From positions 1,995,687-2,059,686 of the forward strand of contig LSYV01000003.1 of assembly GCA_001584585.1 (NCBI GenBank): a stretch of DNA of 64,000 bases, read 5' to 3'. A program made the translations under genes and the position numbers. Each line of letters opens with the position of its first letter. Positions within the stretch are counted from its first letter, which is position 1. This DNA comes from Gonium pectorale. Its lineage: Eukaryota > Chlorophyta > Chlorophyceae > Chlamydomonadales > Volvocaceae. A model generated the notes under the pieces. It was given only the letters and a program-made list of their open reading frames with translations, made no database searches and was not told the DNA's origin. Shown here piece by piece: positions 1-13,000 of the stretch.

Positions 1-1253
1 CTGCCGTGCCACCGCCGAACTGTTTGAGCTCTTATGCAGTTGTGATTGAGACCACCTAGTGGGGAGGAGCAGTAACACCAAAAGCATGTGTAACACTGCA
101 ACGAACGAGGGCATTCGCTACGTGGCAACCATAGCATTCGCTGCCCGCACCCTTAGACTGCTTGCTACCAGGCAGTGGGTACGCAAGACAGCACGGGGAA
201 AAAAGCGCCAGGGCATCGGTTACTCAGCGATATCCGCGCGCAGTCACGTACGTCACAAGGTTACAGGTACCCGTCAAAGCCTGTGCGGCCATGGGTAGAT
301 CGTAAGTAGACACGACTGCGACTGGCGCGCATCCAACCAACCCACTCGTCATTCTTCAACGCCCTGTTAAGATTATAAACCGCAAGGTAACATTGATTGA
401 AACTTCATGTAAAACTCCGTCAGGAAAATCCTCGGGCAGCACCCGAACATCTCGTATCGCCGGCTGCACACCTTGCGGTGCGCGTGGCCTTTATGATCAG
501 CAAGTGGCACCATGAATCGCCTTTACGCGTCGCTTACCGCACCCCTCTCGCCATACGCATCGGGCCGCTTGACTGCGCCTTGCTCTCAAAGGCTGGCCTC
601 CAAATGAAGTGCGAATCTACTTATGCAAGTCACATAGTACAGCCCGCCCAAGTGTAAACATTGAAGCAGGCATGCAGGACTCGTGCAGTTGCACGGACCC
701 CGTACTGCCCAAGCATGGGTGTGTCAATGAACCTCATTCGTGCACCGTACGAACGCAATGCAGGAACGTCCCATTCGAGCCCATAACGGCGGTGAGACCC
801 TTTCGGCCTGCGCGCGCGGTGGGCAGCCAACCGCACTGTAGCGATTGCACCACATGCCGACCGGCTAAGCACGATCGTCTCCACCCCATCATACCCCGAA
901 CACATCAACGGCAGAGGCTAGGGCCAGCTCAGGATAAAGGGCTTCGTGGAGCTGCGGGGCAGCATCGACACCGTCAGTGCCCACAAAGAGGCACGTCGCA
1001 AACACAAGGAGTGCTATTACAATGCATCTAATGGAAGAGCATGCCGGGCGCATGCCATGCGTTGCTAAGTGCGGAGTGGGCAGGCGCTAAGCCACAAGTC
1101 GCAGTAGTCAAGCAAACTCCGCTCCGGCTCCAGATTACCACTTCCGGCTTCCGTGGACCGCCCCAAACCAGTACTTCCGATTCATTGGAACAACTCACAG
1201 TTCTAGTTTGCACTGCATGCCAACTTCCTCCCCAGTCGGCGCACGGCGCACTG
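1..1253. other. 3' flank, no gene recognised
   Basis: I see no convincing exon here. The short open frames on both strands lack splice-consistent partners and recognisable motifs. The stretch lies downstream of the minus-strand EF-hand gene and probably carries its 3' UTR. Confidence 0.5.
1017..1021 (-). promoter_or_regulatory. Candidate TGTAA polyadenylation signal
   Basis: TTACA on the plus strand reads TGTAA on the minus strand, about 235 nt past the stop codon of the EF-hand gene. TGTAA is the usual poly(A) signal in Chlamydomonas-type algae. The pentamer is short and could occur by chance. Confidence 0.4.
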
Positions 1254-4200
1254 TTATAATGGCCGAACCGCCATAAGCGGTGTGCCCACGGCAGTCCTCG
1301 GTCCCTCCCATGGCCCCAGCGGCCCAACAGCAGCCGCCTCCAGCGCCGGCGTGGACGGCTGCCCGCGAGCACTGCCAGCGCCGCTCCCCGCGCCCCAGCC
1401 GGTCCCAGCACCGTTGCCACCACTACCCAACACCGGCAACCCGGGGGCTTGTGCGGACTCATCCACCGGACCACCACGAGACTGCCCCCGAGCGGACACG
1501 CGCCTCAGCCCGGCGCTGCCGCTACCGGCCCTGCCAGCGCTGAACGGAAGGCCGCTGCTGGCGCCGGGCCAACCGCTGCCTGGACCCAAGTCCAAGAACA
1601 TATCCAAACCCATGGCGACGGGATCGTAGACTGCACCAGGAGGGTCGGCATAGGGGCTATCCTCGTGAGCCGCCCAGGCCGCTGTGACTGGTGAGCCAGC
1701 TCCTGAGCGCGCGGGGTGAAAAGGCTGTCCGGTCTCGGGCGGCGCCGCAGAGGACAACCATGCGGCAGCCGCAGCGGCGGTGGCGGCGATCGGGCTTGCA
1801 ACTAGAGGAAGGGCCGATGTAACTGTCAACGGTCCCAGGGTCGTACCGGGTCCCGGAGGCGAGGAGGCGCGCAGCCCGCTGGGCAGACCTGGAGGCAGGC
1901 TTACGTGCGGGGCCTGACGATACGGCGAGCTATCCCGGCCCTTACCACGCCCTGACGCGGACGACGGAGGAAGGGGAGGCGGCAAGGCGCTGCCGTCGAG
2001 CGGACCAGAGAGCTGCTGGCCGAAGAACGTCACGACCACCTTGTCAGAGGCCCCGCCGCGCCGCCCCACCGGCACGAACGCGCCGGGGCCGTTTTGGCCA
2101 GCGCTGTCATTGTTGACGTTCTTCGAGCGCGCCTTGGCTGCTGCCCGCTGCGTCTGTGAGAGCTGGAGACTCATGTAAGCCCCGCGAGGGTTGAAAGCGA
2201 CCGCCTTTGGCGGCGGCGACCGATCGCTTGCAGCCGCTGTACTGCTCCCCGATAAGGGAGCCACCGCCGCAGCGGGGGCGGAGGGCGGGAAAGAACGGGG
2301 CACCGCAGCAGGTACTGGCTGGGATGCGGCTGGGCGCGCAGCTGGAGGCGCTTGCACCGCGGGCTTGGGCGCGGGCGCTTGCATGGGCCTCCCACCAGGC
2401 ATCGGGGAAGGTCCCGTGGCGGGTGCAGCCATAGCTGCTGGCAGGCTTTCCGGTACGGGCTGGGTCACCGCGCTAGCGCGCGGCGACACCGGAGGCGACG
2501 TTCTTGTACTGGCTGAGAGCTGCTGCGGAGGGGCCCCGCTCAGTGCTACCGCGGCGGCTGGAAGCCGGCTCTGCAAGGACTCCTGTCCAGATAGGCTGGG
2601 CGGCGCAAGCGAAGGTGCAACCGATGTGGCGAAGGAGGGCAACGAAGAAACTTCCGCAGATTGGTAGAAGGGCAGCAGGGGCGGCGAGTCCCGCCGGGGC
2701 CCGGCAGACAGTCGGTGGGGCTCCTCACGGGCAGGGCCGCTGGCGCCGGTGGCGACTGCTGAGCTTTGGCTAGCAGCGTTGGCCTGAGACTGTTTGGCGT
2801 CAGCGTTGGTGGTGGCGGGTTGGCTGTTACCGCTGTTGCTTGCGGCGCCGCTCACCGTGGAGCCCGATGTCACCGGCCTCAGGGAGGGCTCTGCGCACAA
2901 CTCGGGGACCTCCTCCGCGACCCCAACAGCGCCCTCGTTGCCACCTGCGACGGCCGCTTGTGCGGCGTCTGCCATGGCAGACTCGTCCCCAGTCGCTGTC
3001 GCCGCACTTGGGACCTCAGCGCTGCAAGCGACTTTGCCGCCTTCAGCAATAGCGCCATTTTGCGGTGCCGCTGCCTGTGGCGTGCCAACATTGGTCAGGG
3101 CGCCCGTGGGCGTGGTGGTGGCAGGCGCAGGCACAGGCACAGCCGCAAGAGGGGCAGCCGCGGGCGCTATGCTGACGACGCCGTCGATAAGGGCCGCTGC
3201 AGCAGCGCCCGACGCGCTTCCTAGTGCCGAAGGCCCGGGCGACAGAGGCCTGAACGGCCCGTGGCTAAAGCTGCTCGCCTTGCGGCCTGGAGGTAGGGCC
3301 GAGCCGCCACTGCGCACGACGGCTCCGGCGCCACCAGAAGGAACTACGGAGGCGCATGCCACATCAGTCTGGTTTGTGCCGTGCGCGTCGCCTGCGGCAG
3401 GAGCGCCCGCAGCCGCTTGTTGAGGGCGAAGCAGCGTCGGCGCCGTAAATGAGTTTGGCCTGCTTGCTGTCAGGTCGGCAGCTACCATGGCGACAGGAAG
3501 GCTCTGCACTTGCGCCAGCGAAGCCGTTGCGGGTCCCGCCTGCACGTTTGCATGGATCAAGTCCCGGAGGGAACGGCCCTGGGCCGCCCAGGTGCGGGTG
3601 ATGGGGCCCGTCACAGGCTGCAAGCTGCGAAGCCCAACACTGCCCGCGCGCGGCATCTGGCCGAGCGGAGCGTGGGCCGAGGCACTGGCGGCGGCTCGTG
3701 CCACCGGGGGCAAGGGGTCGCTGCTGGCGCTATCGGGGCCCGTCCCCGACGCCGATTCAGTGCGGCGCGTTTCTAAGGGGTTCTGGACCCCGCGAGAAGC
3801 TAGACTGGGCCGCACAGATCCTGGATCGTGCCCGGTGCTGCCAACGCCAGGAAGGGAGATCCAGTCACCGGCTGTGCCGCTGTCAGTGGCCCGTGGGTCC
3901 TGCTGCCAGCATGAGGCGCTGGCCGCGGATGGCGGCGGATCACGCGCCCCGCGCGCGGGACCATGGCCGGGTCGCCAGGATTGACTGGAGGTGGATGGCC
4001 GGCCGCTAGAGGACGCCGGACGCCCTGGTGCGCCGCTGGGCACAGCGGTGGCCGCAATCGACGACTCCACGGCTGTTCCGACGGGAGCAGACGCAACCGT
4101 CAAAAGCCAGGGATGCTCCGCGAGGCCGTGACCGCCCGAGGCACCCTCCTGCTGCACCTGCTGTTGATACTGCTGGGTCAGCAGGCTGGCGGGCACGCCT

Positions 4201-7200
4201 GAAGTCGCAGCCAGTCGCCCGCCCCGCCCGCCGTTCAGCGAGGAGGCCTCCGGCCGCCTCACACCCCATGCCCGGGGCTGGTGGTGCACCCCGAGAGGCC
4301 CCGCGACCGAGCGCGGCATCCAACCGCGCCCGCCTGCTGCGGCGCTGCCAGAGGCTCCCGTGCCTGCCGCTGAGCCCGAGGTGGACGAGCCGCCGGTGCC
4401 AGAGCCCGTCACGCGAGCACCTGACCGAGACTGCAGCCGCGGCCCCGAGCGCTCCGACGGCGGCGCAACTAAGGCCGGCGCAACCCGCCCAGAGTCATCA
4501 TACTTGCGCTCCTGCATTGCGCAGATGGGCACACACAGCGAGTCAGTTAAGAGGATGAAAAAGAGTCTAGTTGCGGAGGTGGCAGCCCGCGGGAAACTGG
4601 GCTAACGCCATGTAAGGGATCAAGGGCCGCCTGGACAGCCACGCGGCGCGCAGCCTGTCTGTACCCCGACTCACCTGCTGTTTGGCCATCTCCTCCAGCT
4701 GCTTGAAGTACTTCAGTACGTTCACGCTGACCTTCCGAGTTGTCTGCAACACACACACACACACACAGAGTTGTGCGGGGGAGCAGTCGTGCGCGAGAGC
4801 CTGGCCGCGGCGGCCCGGCGCTCAAGGGGTGGCGGTGGCGGTGGTGGTGCCGGTAGCAGTAAGTCCCCAGCCGCGGCCGTAAGTGCCCGGCCTCGCGAGC
4901 CTCGCGAGGGCCGGGGTGCAGTACTTTTCGGTGGCCTCGGCAGGCCGGGTAGGCGGGTAGGCGGGCGGGCGGGTCGGTTGGGGCCGCTGGTCGGCTGGTT
5001 CGGCTGCTGTTGGTGCAGCCTGTAAGTCGCAGCCGCCTCCGGTTTGGCCGCAGTTCCCCTCGTTTCCGCGCAGCTGCTTGCAGCCCGTTTTTCGGCCAGC
5101 ATCACGATGTTTCGGCCTCGCGACGTTTCCTCTCACTGTCGCCGCAGCGCCAGTACCAGTACCAGCTTCCTTTCTTTTCTCAGCCAGCTGCCTGCAGGCG
5201 GCGTTCTTCCCTCGTCCACCCAGACCCCTGTCTTGGCGCACACACCCTTAGTTTGCCGGAGAGCCCTTAGTTTGCCGTACGCAGCGGCTTGCTTATCAGC
5301 CGTTTTCATGGCTCTGGCCGGTCCCGGCCTTTGCTTTGCACCGCACTATTACGTTAACTCGCATTTTGACAGCCCCGTGATACCGAAGCTCACACCGCGG
5401 CGCTCCTCAACCGCAGGTGTGTTCACATGGCGTTGCGAACATAGGGCGAGCGAGCGGGCGCGCGAACGCGGATCCTGCACTACCGGTTCTGCTGTCTGGA
5501 GGGCAGCCCAGCCCAGCCCAGCCCAGCTCAGCCAGCCCAGCCGCCATTGCAGCGTTAAGTCACTCGGGGTCCCCCAGGGCAGCGGGCGCCCCGTTGCGGG
5601 GTCGTGTAGCGGGTACTATGCGCAATAGGTTGTGGGCTGCCGGCTAGAATACCAGACTGCTCGACTGTTTGCATTGCCTCGCTCGTCTGTTTGCAGCCTG
5701 TTTGCAGCCTGTCCACAAGCACGCACATTCGCATGACGTAACACACACACACAGGTGCAGTCGCACCCGTCCATTACGCCAACAATGGCTTGCAGTGGGC
5801 CCCCCAGTACTGTCCATCGCACTTGCACAAGCGACAAAAGCACAACAACGGCACGAACCCCAACCCGAAAGCCTTACCTTGGTTGCTGCGCTGTCTACCG
5901 ATGTCGCGGACACGGAACGGCGTGCCAGCGTATGCCGTGTGCGCTCACCGGGAGCGAACCGGCTGCCACGCTGCGACAGGGCATAGAGCGCGACGGAATA
6001 TGGTTTCCGGAGGGCAGATACCAACAGCAAAGCGCTCACCGGCCCTTGCCTTCCTCGTCCAGTAACAATTCTTCTATACCCGTACCCTCGGCGATAGCGG
6101 CATCCGCAACAGCATTGGCAGGTGCCCTGTCGCGCTGTGCAGGTGAATGATATAGATGCCGACCTCCATGCGGTAGGGCCACTTCGGTGTTTCCAGCCCC
6201 GTGAAGCCCCGACCTACCGCCGTCGGCGACGAGCCCGGTGATGACCCTCCATCTGAACTGAAGGTCACGCACGACCGGCCATGTGTGAGAACGCGTAACG
6301 CAAGCTCCGGCAGGTCTCCCGACGAGTCAGCCTCTGACCACCTAGGGGCCGGGCTCGCGGGGCTGGGTGCGCTGTCGGTGCTTGGCTCCGGTCCCTTGTC
6401 CTGGCCCTGGTCCTCATTGTTGCGCGGGCTTGCGAGGGCCGCGTGCTGCCGGCGGTAGAGCGACTCAAATGCCCCCAGGGAACGGCCAATGGCGTCTTGC
6501 AGCTTGAGCTTCATCTAAACGCAAGCAGCGTGGATGTTCGCACACAGGTGCACACACGCCTGGGTGTCGAGGTAAACCAGCGGCAATCTTGGATGGGGTC
6601 AGAAGTAAGCAGATAGGCAGGAAAGGCCTTCCTGGATGGGCGTTAAAGCGCAGATGCGCGCGCGGTTGCTAAACGTCGCCGCCACGCGAGCAGCTTGGCT
6701 TATGGCCGGTGCGAGGGAACATAATGACCAGTGTCGCTGCCAGCCGCAACGCGCGAAGCTCACCTTGTGGGCCCTCTGCGACGCAGGTACCTCAACCTTG
6801 CTGAGTTTCTCCTTCTCTCGCTCTTGCTCCAGCTTCTGCAACTTGGCCGTCTCCATGCGCTCAAAGATGGCGTGGGTCGCCTGGCGCTGCCTCAGCTCCT
6901 CGGTCTCAGCTTTGATCAGCTCCTGGACCCTGCCGTCGGGAATGGGAACAAATAGCTGTTGTGATGCAGGCCGAAAGAGAACACGTTACCTTGGTATGCA
7001 CACCCATCCCTACAGCACGAAGGGCTCACTAGAAGGGGCCATACCTAGGCGCTACCCTCTGTCAGCCCTAATTAAAAGTCGTGGCTTTGCGTGAAGTTGG
7101 AATTAAATTGCAACCCGAACTCACTTCTCATGGAACTCAACCACCTTCATGCGGGCATCTCCACCCTGGAATGTTGTGGTTGGGCAGGGGATAGGGACAT

Positions 7201-8856
7201 TGACAGCGCGTCAGGACGTCCGTCATGACCATCATGCCGTTGGCGGCACCATTCATGGGGCGATGGCAAGCGCTGCGGGACCCGGGACGGGTACAGCGAC
7301 CTGGCCGGACCACACCGCTGTGCGGAGGCCATAGACGCACCTGGATCAGCGATTCAATCAGCTTTTTCCGGCGGAACGCCCGGACCACATCCGCGAAGCT
7401 CAGATCACCCTGCAAAGCACAATACGCAACCTCAGGAGGTGTATGCGCCTGCACGGCACCTGGGAGGTAAGGAAAGGCGGCATACAAGGCCTTTGGTGCG
7501 CGTTCATTGGGAGCATGTCGCCGCTGGCAGGCGCCGGCAGGCGCCGCTGTTGTGCTGTCGTGCCTTTTCTTCGCATTCCGTCCCTCGTTCATTGCAAGTA
7601 CGTGCCCGTGGTTGAGTATGTGCAAACCCTTTCCGGCCAATCATACAGATATTGCAACTCCTGCTGCGAATGAGTTGCATGAGCTCCGAAACGGACATTT
7701 GGCCAGGTGGGTTCCTGAACGGGCGCAGATGCAATGTGGCAGCAAGGGACACTGGGAATGCCGCAGTGCCAACGGGCTTACAACCCGCAGCCGCGAAGCC
7801 TACACGGGCCTACGCACCGCTTCCGACGTTGTCACCAGCTCCTGTGGAGTACAAGATGTGAAGGAGCGTCGGGCTGCTAGTTGACGGAAAACATGAGGGT
7901 AACAAGACAGGAACAACGGGGTTGCTAGGTACGTGGGCGCCTGTAGTTCATTGCTACACCAGTCAAACGGTATACGTGCTCCGAGCCACACGGCATACCC
8001 CACACGACAGCCGAAGCCACTTCACCAAGTAAATCGTCTGCAGAGCCTCGAATGGAATGCGTAACTCTGCTTCCAACATGCTCCTAGCGGGTGGTCGCAA
8101 ACCGCTGAACATCGGAAATTGGGTCCCAGAGGAAGGCTGTAAGTACAGCCAGATACCGTACGCACCTTGCCCGCCTCGTCGGGGCGGTAGATAGCTCGCC
8201 CCATAAGGTTTGTAAACTGCAGCCAGGGGCAAGTGCGGTAACCTTTACCGGTACGTACGCGTCTTCAGATCACCCAGTGCACTAATGACCCGACAACGGC
8301 AAGGCGCAAGGCACGATGCGCACAATGACCCACCTCATCAAGCTCCAGAACTCCGGAGCCGTCATTGTCCGCCTCACTCATCAACTCCTCTATAGCCTGC
8401 TTCGATATAGTGAAGCCCAGTTGGGCGAAGGCGAACACAATTTCCCGGACTGTGGAAGGGTTGGAGGGTTGAAGGGTAAGGCGCAGCACCTTTGCCACGC
8501 GCCTGTATTGCCTGTCCTCTTCCCGGACTACCGCGCCAGCCCTGTGCAGGTTGAGGCTGAGGCGGAAGCACGAGCACGGTGGCTTACACACTATCCCGGC
8601 AATACGGCATGGGCCATGTTTCCATGTCCTCACACTAGGGCATAGTGCCCTCTGTCCCCACACTTGTAACACCCACGGTTGTGTTGCGCTCAACTACCCA
8701 ATGCCCACCATCAATGGTTCCGCTCCCGTCGCGGTCGAGCATTTCAAAGCACTCCTCGATTTCTGCCCGTTGTTGTGCACTCAGCGCTGCGAAAAGAAGC
8801 GCAAAGGGCACCAGGCGGGCGCAGCAGGCCATACCTCTCATCGCATCTGATTCCAT
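1254..8856 (-). CDS. EF-hand/coiled-coil protein with giant disordered tail
   Basis: Model of 12 exons: 8856-8835, 8786-8709, 8449-8334, 8216-8166, 7409-7341, 7165-7125, 6929-6764, 6514-6218, 6134-6040, 5962-5878, 4743-4675, 4511-1254. All phases agree (4,347 nt, 1,448 aa). The ATG at 8856 is in a 22-nt first exon whose phase joins cleanly to the first EF-hand. Two canonical EF-hand loops are visible: residues 25-36 (D25, D27, S29, T31, D33, E36) and 61-72 (D61, D63, S65, V67, E69, E72), so Ca2+ binding is expected. A Glu/Lys/Gln-rich coiled coil follows at about 126-181. From about residue 364 the protein is Ala/Ser/Pro/Gly-rich low complexity, encoded by one 3.3 kb exon. The head resembles calmodulin/centrin-type EF-hand pairs. 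I recognise no named family; a cytoskeletal or ciliary role is only a guess. The 1.1 kb intron 5877-4744 is the least certain part and could hide another exon. Confidence 0.75.
4749..4767. repeat. (AC)n microsatellite at a 3' splice site
   Basis: A perfect AC dinucleotide run. On the minus strand it reads (GT)n directly before the TTGCAG acceptor of the exon 4743-4675, where a pyrimidine tract would normally sit. Confidence 0.85.
5506..5540. repeat. (GCCCA)n short tandem repeat
   Basis: Four perfect GCCCA units, then degenerate ones. It lies in the long intron of the EF-hand gene. Confidence 0.8.
5695..5757. repeat. Intronic copy of a dispersed repeat
   Basis: A segment with GTCCACAAGCACGCACATTC, then a CG-rich joint and GTAACACACAC, closely matches 41940-41996. 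It lies in the 1.1 kb intron of the EF-hand gene, so part of that intron's length comes from repeat DNA. Confidence 0.6.
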
Positions 8857-10042
8857 CCTTTCATTTCAGGTTGGGACTTACTTGGCGCAGGCGTGCATCT
8901 TCCCCGCTTCTGAAGCCACGACTGCTGGGCAAGATGGGCGAGAATCCTGGTCCAGTTGTTGGACATCCTTACACATTCAGTCTGAGCAGAGCTCTTGTCA
9001 AACCCTTTAATGATGCAAGGAAAGGTGTCCAACGAACCTCATACGCTAGTCTTATATCGATATGTAGTCTATAACAGCACCGTCACCGCGTTCCTTGTCG
9101 AAAATGAAAGTGGAGGTATAGGTGTAACGTGTAGGTGCCCATGTCCGTATTGCGCCGTACATCATGCGTACATATCGACTCAGTACACATGCTCCTCATT
9201 ACAATCGGCGTTAAAAAGTGACTTAATGCCATTCGCTGCCTTGCCAGGTCAGCCACTACCAGTCAGTATGGGCATGGAGCGTAGGACGGTGGCTACATGG
9301 CCTGAACGCAGCGATAAACGTTGTCTCGATCAGAGCAACACGCATATTTCTCACTATGGGAGGATCATGCTTTTTTGGGAGACCTAACGTATGCCGTCTT
9401 GTCTCCCATGCTACGTACCCGTCACCCTACTGGCAGGCTGTAGTTGGACCCAACCGCTGACGATCCATTCGGATCGGTTTCTAGCGGGTTACTGGACGCA
9501 TCCAGCTGAGGCGAGTCTGGCGAGTCCTCCTTGTAACAAAACTTACACAGAAACCGTTTGTACAGCTAAGCACACTACGAGAGCACACCCACCCCTTCAA
9601 ACAGGCTACGATATGATAGCGCACGCCGCTGAGTACTTATGGGCGTCTGCACGGCCACAGTACGCCGAAAAATCAAGCACCCCGCTCCCATGACCCACAC
9701 GATGTAATACTCCTATCGAGTCATAAAGCCTTGGCCAGACTACAGTAAAATGAGTACGTTCGGTCCGTAGGGACAAAGCAGTGCACGCAGTGTGATACGG
9801 TTAGAACATGACATGCACCTTTCGCCGGCAAACTGAACAGCTGATGCGTCATATCAGCAGAGTTATGTGCGTGCATGACACTACGGAAACTTCAGCTATT
9901 AGGTCCGACCAGCCGCGCCCTGAAAAATGTCGGTGCCGTGCATCACGAACCCGTCCAGCCTGTTTAGTGCCAAACTGAAAGCCCACACACGGGCCCCGTC
10001 TTCCCCACCTATCTCAAGCATTTCACCCTACAGCGATGTGCT
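8857..10042. other. Intergenic, no gene recognised
   Basis: Lies between two minus-strand genes and holds the upstream region of the EF-hand gene and the 3' flank of the giant repeat-protein gene. A TTACA at 9543-9547 (TGTAA on the minus strand) is a possible poly(A) signal for the latter. The base composition is less GC-rich than the genes, and no open frame has splice partners. Confidence 0.5.
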
Positions 10043-13000
10043 TTACTCGTCCACACTTGGCTTCCTTAAGCAAGCGAAACAGGCAAAAAGGCCGCTCGCC
10101 CGCCGCCTTTCCTTGGCCTGTGGCTGCGCCTGCGCCCCGGATGCCGCGGGTTCCGCCTCAACTCCCAGGGGTGACGACCCCCTTGCCTGCGACTGAGCCG
10201 GTGCCGCGGTAGGGCTGGCACTCACACCCGGGCTGGAAGCAGCGGCCGGCGACACCTGGTGCTGCGACGTGGGAGAGGCGGGCGCCCCAGGCGACGGCAG
10301 CGCCTCCTCCTCCTTGATGGCCTCGCCGGCCGTCAGCAGCGAGGGACCGCCACCTGATACCGGCCCTACGACAGGCGTGGAAAATGAGCTGAAGCCGCCG
10401 CTGCCCATTCGCACTGTCCCACTGGGCCCCGTGATGCTGCTGCCGCGGTTGAAGCGCTCACTGGGCAGGTTGGCCAGGGTGAGGTTGCTGAGCTCCTGCG
10501 TGGTGGTGGACGACTCCGGGCCCTGGTATGACTGCATGTGTAGCGTGCGGTCGCCACCGCCTGCAACGTTGTCAAACGCGCCGCTGCCGCCTGACTGTGG
10601 CCCGGCAGACTGAGGCCCGGCTCGCTCACCGGCGCTGTCCGGCTCTGCCAGGGCCATGGGAGATGCAAGTAAAGCGGAAGCACCCGCACGCACTGTTGAA
10701 ACGATGTCGGACGACTCAGTGGGTGGTGGCGAGGGTACTGGCGGAGCTGGTCCATCGTGCTCCACAGGAGGCGGCGCAGGTACTGTTGAATCGTCATCAA
10801 CAGCTCTTGGAGATTCGCCAGTAGGCAGAGTGGACTCCTCAATGCCGCTGGTCACCCGCTTTAGGCGACTGCTGCTCATGCTGCTGCTGCGCTGCTTTAG
10901 GAGCGGGTGACGCGTGATGCCCACGCCCACGACGCCAAGCGGTGAGCCGCGATCGCCAGCTTCAGCTGCGGCAGCAGCGCCGCCGGGCTCTGAACCGTTC
11001 GTGCTCGCAGATCGCTGCAGTAGCGGGACCGAAGGCGCTAGCACCTTCCACGCAGGCAGCAATGGTGCCTCTTCCTTCTCGACCGCAGCTGCGACACCGG
11101 TGGGCGCCCTGGGCGACCCGGCCTTCGGACTGGCTGGCAGTGGCGGCGAACGGATGCCAAGTATGGGGGAGCCGAGCAGACGCGCAGTGCTCGCGCTCCG
11201 TGCTGCGGGCGGGAGCCGCCCAGATGATGTCCGCGTAAAGTTACCCGTCGCCTGGTCGCCGCTGCTATAGCCTGCGCCAGTACCATCATCGCTGCGGGTT
11301 GGAGCTGTTGCGCCGCCGTTCTCTCCTTCTTCCTGTATACCGTGGAGGCCTGACTCCGAAGCTAGAGATGCCATGCGGCTCATGCGGCTACTTCCCATGC
11401 TGTTACTGCGGATTGAGCGACGAGCGGCCTGTGAGCCTGACGCCGCTGCCCCGGCGGGCGAGAGGCCACTTCCACTGGCCCCATCTGCCGAGGATGATTC
11501 ACGGGCGCCTCCAGCCGTGCCCAAAACCTTCCAGGCGTGGGGCAAGTTGTGCTCTAAGCGATCCGCTGATGAGGCAGTGGGCAGTCCTTGCAATGGCGAA
11601 CGGTCGGCAGCGCCGCTGCCTACCAGCCGGGACAGGGGTGAGCGGGGGCCATCGCCCAGAATGCTCGGCAGGGGCGAACTGCGGGTGCTGCCGCTCCGGC
11701 TAAGTGGAGCTGGCGGCGATGCAGCGACCGGGATACCACTCAGCTCCTCACCGGCACTTTCATGGTTCAGCGCCGCGTCTCGCGCGCTGCTTACACGGCT
11801 AAGGCGGCTGCTGCTCGAGCTACGCATGCGAAGGGAGTTCCGACTTGCGAGCATCCGGCCAACTGTCGCCTCGCCAGGAGCAGCGCCCTCCAAAGTCAGG
11901 GACGAGGCGCCAACGAGTGATCCGGTCGTGTTGTTGCGGACGAGCTGCCGCGGGGTGGTTGAGGTACTGCCGTTCTCACTGACGGCCGAAGCGCGACTAA
12001 ACACAACGCTCTGCCGGCCGTCCGACTCCGGTGCCGCAGGTGCAGAAGACCTCTCCGCAAACGGGATATCGTCGGGCGTGTCGCCAAAAGCAGGAAGCTC
12101 ATAGCCGGCGGCAGCTGCTGCTGCGACTGCTGCTGCTGCAACTGCGGCCTGGTTCGCTGAGTTGGCAGGGGAAATGCTCTCCGTGGGCAGGACCAGGGCC
12201 GCGCCGGCGGGTTCGGGAGCGCCTGCTGTGTACGCGTCGTCCACGTAATCCTCCACCGGGACGCCCAAGCTATGGCGACTCAGGCGGCTGCCCTGCACAC
12301 TGTTGCTCCTGCTCGTCCGGAGGGATGGTCTGCGGCCAAGCACCGGCGGCTGGTGCAAGGCGCTGGCACAGGCGACAGCGTCTCCACTGCCTTCTGGAAA
12401 AGGCCCCGCGACCGCCTCTGAGGCCACTAACGGCACCACCAGCTTCCATGCGTGGACCACTGCCTCGTCATGATCGGACGGCCGGGTGGTGGGCGGCGGT
12501 GCGGCAGGGCCTGCCTCCGGCGTTGATTCTTCATCGGCGGCTTCCTCCTCGACAGCTGGCTCCAGAGGGCGGACGACGAGATCCGGGTCGAAGCTGACCT
12601 GCAGCGGTGGGGCCTTGCTGGAAGCAACCGCGAGCCGGCTGGATACGTTGCCAGCACGTGTGCCCGCCAGCGTGGGGCGGCTGCCAAGACCGATTGGCCG
12701 CGGCAGTCCCCCAGGAACCCCGGCTGGAGCGAGCAGCCCCACGTTCTCCGGCGCGGCTCCGGCGGATGAAGGGGCTGGTCCTCTCGACGGCAGGACTTTC
12801 CATGCGTGCAGAGTACCGCCAGAACCGTCGGCTCCGGCTGCGGTGGTGTTCTCAGTTGTGCAGGGCTCAGCAGGAGTCTCCTCCAATGCCTCCGCCATGC
12901 CGCTGTCATCATCTTCGTGCAGGCCCTGCAATGGCGCATACGAAAGAGCTTTCAGCATTAGGAAAATAGCGTGTGCAGAACCTATCGGCAGGGCCGGCAC

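Noticed and set aside
2191..3423. Long plus-strand open frames opposite the EF-hand gene's tail exon
   Set aside because: GC-rich coding DNA leaves the antisense strand open; the frames lack motifs and splice partners, while the minus-strand model is in phase throughout.
4722..5105. Minus-strand open frame with a poly-Pro run as an extra exon
   Set aside because: No acceptor/donor pair keeps phase with its neighbours, and it runs across the (GT)n acceptor tract; left as part of the long intron.
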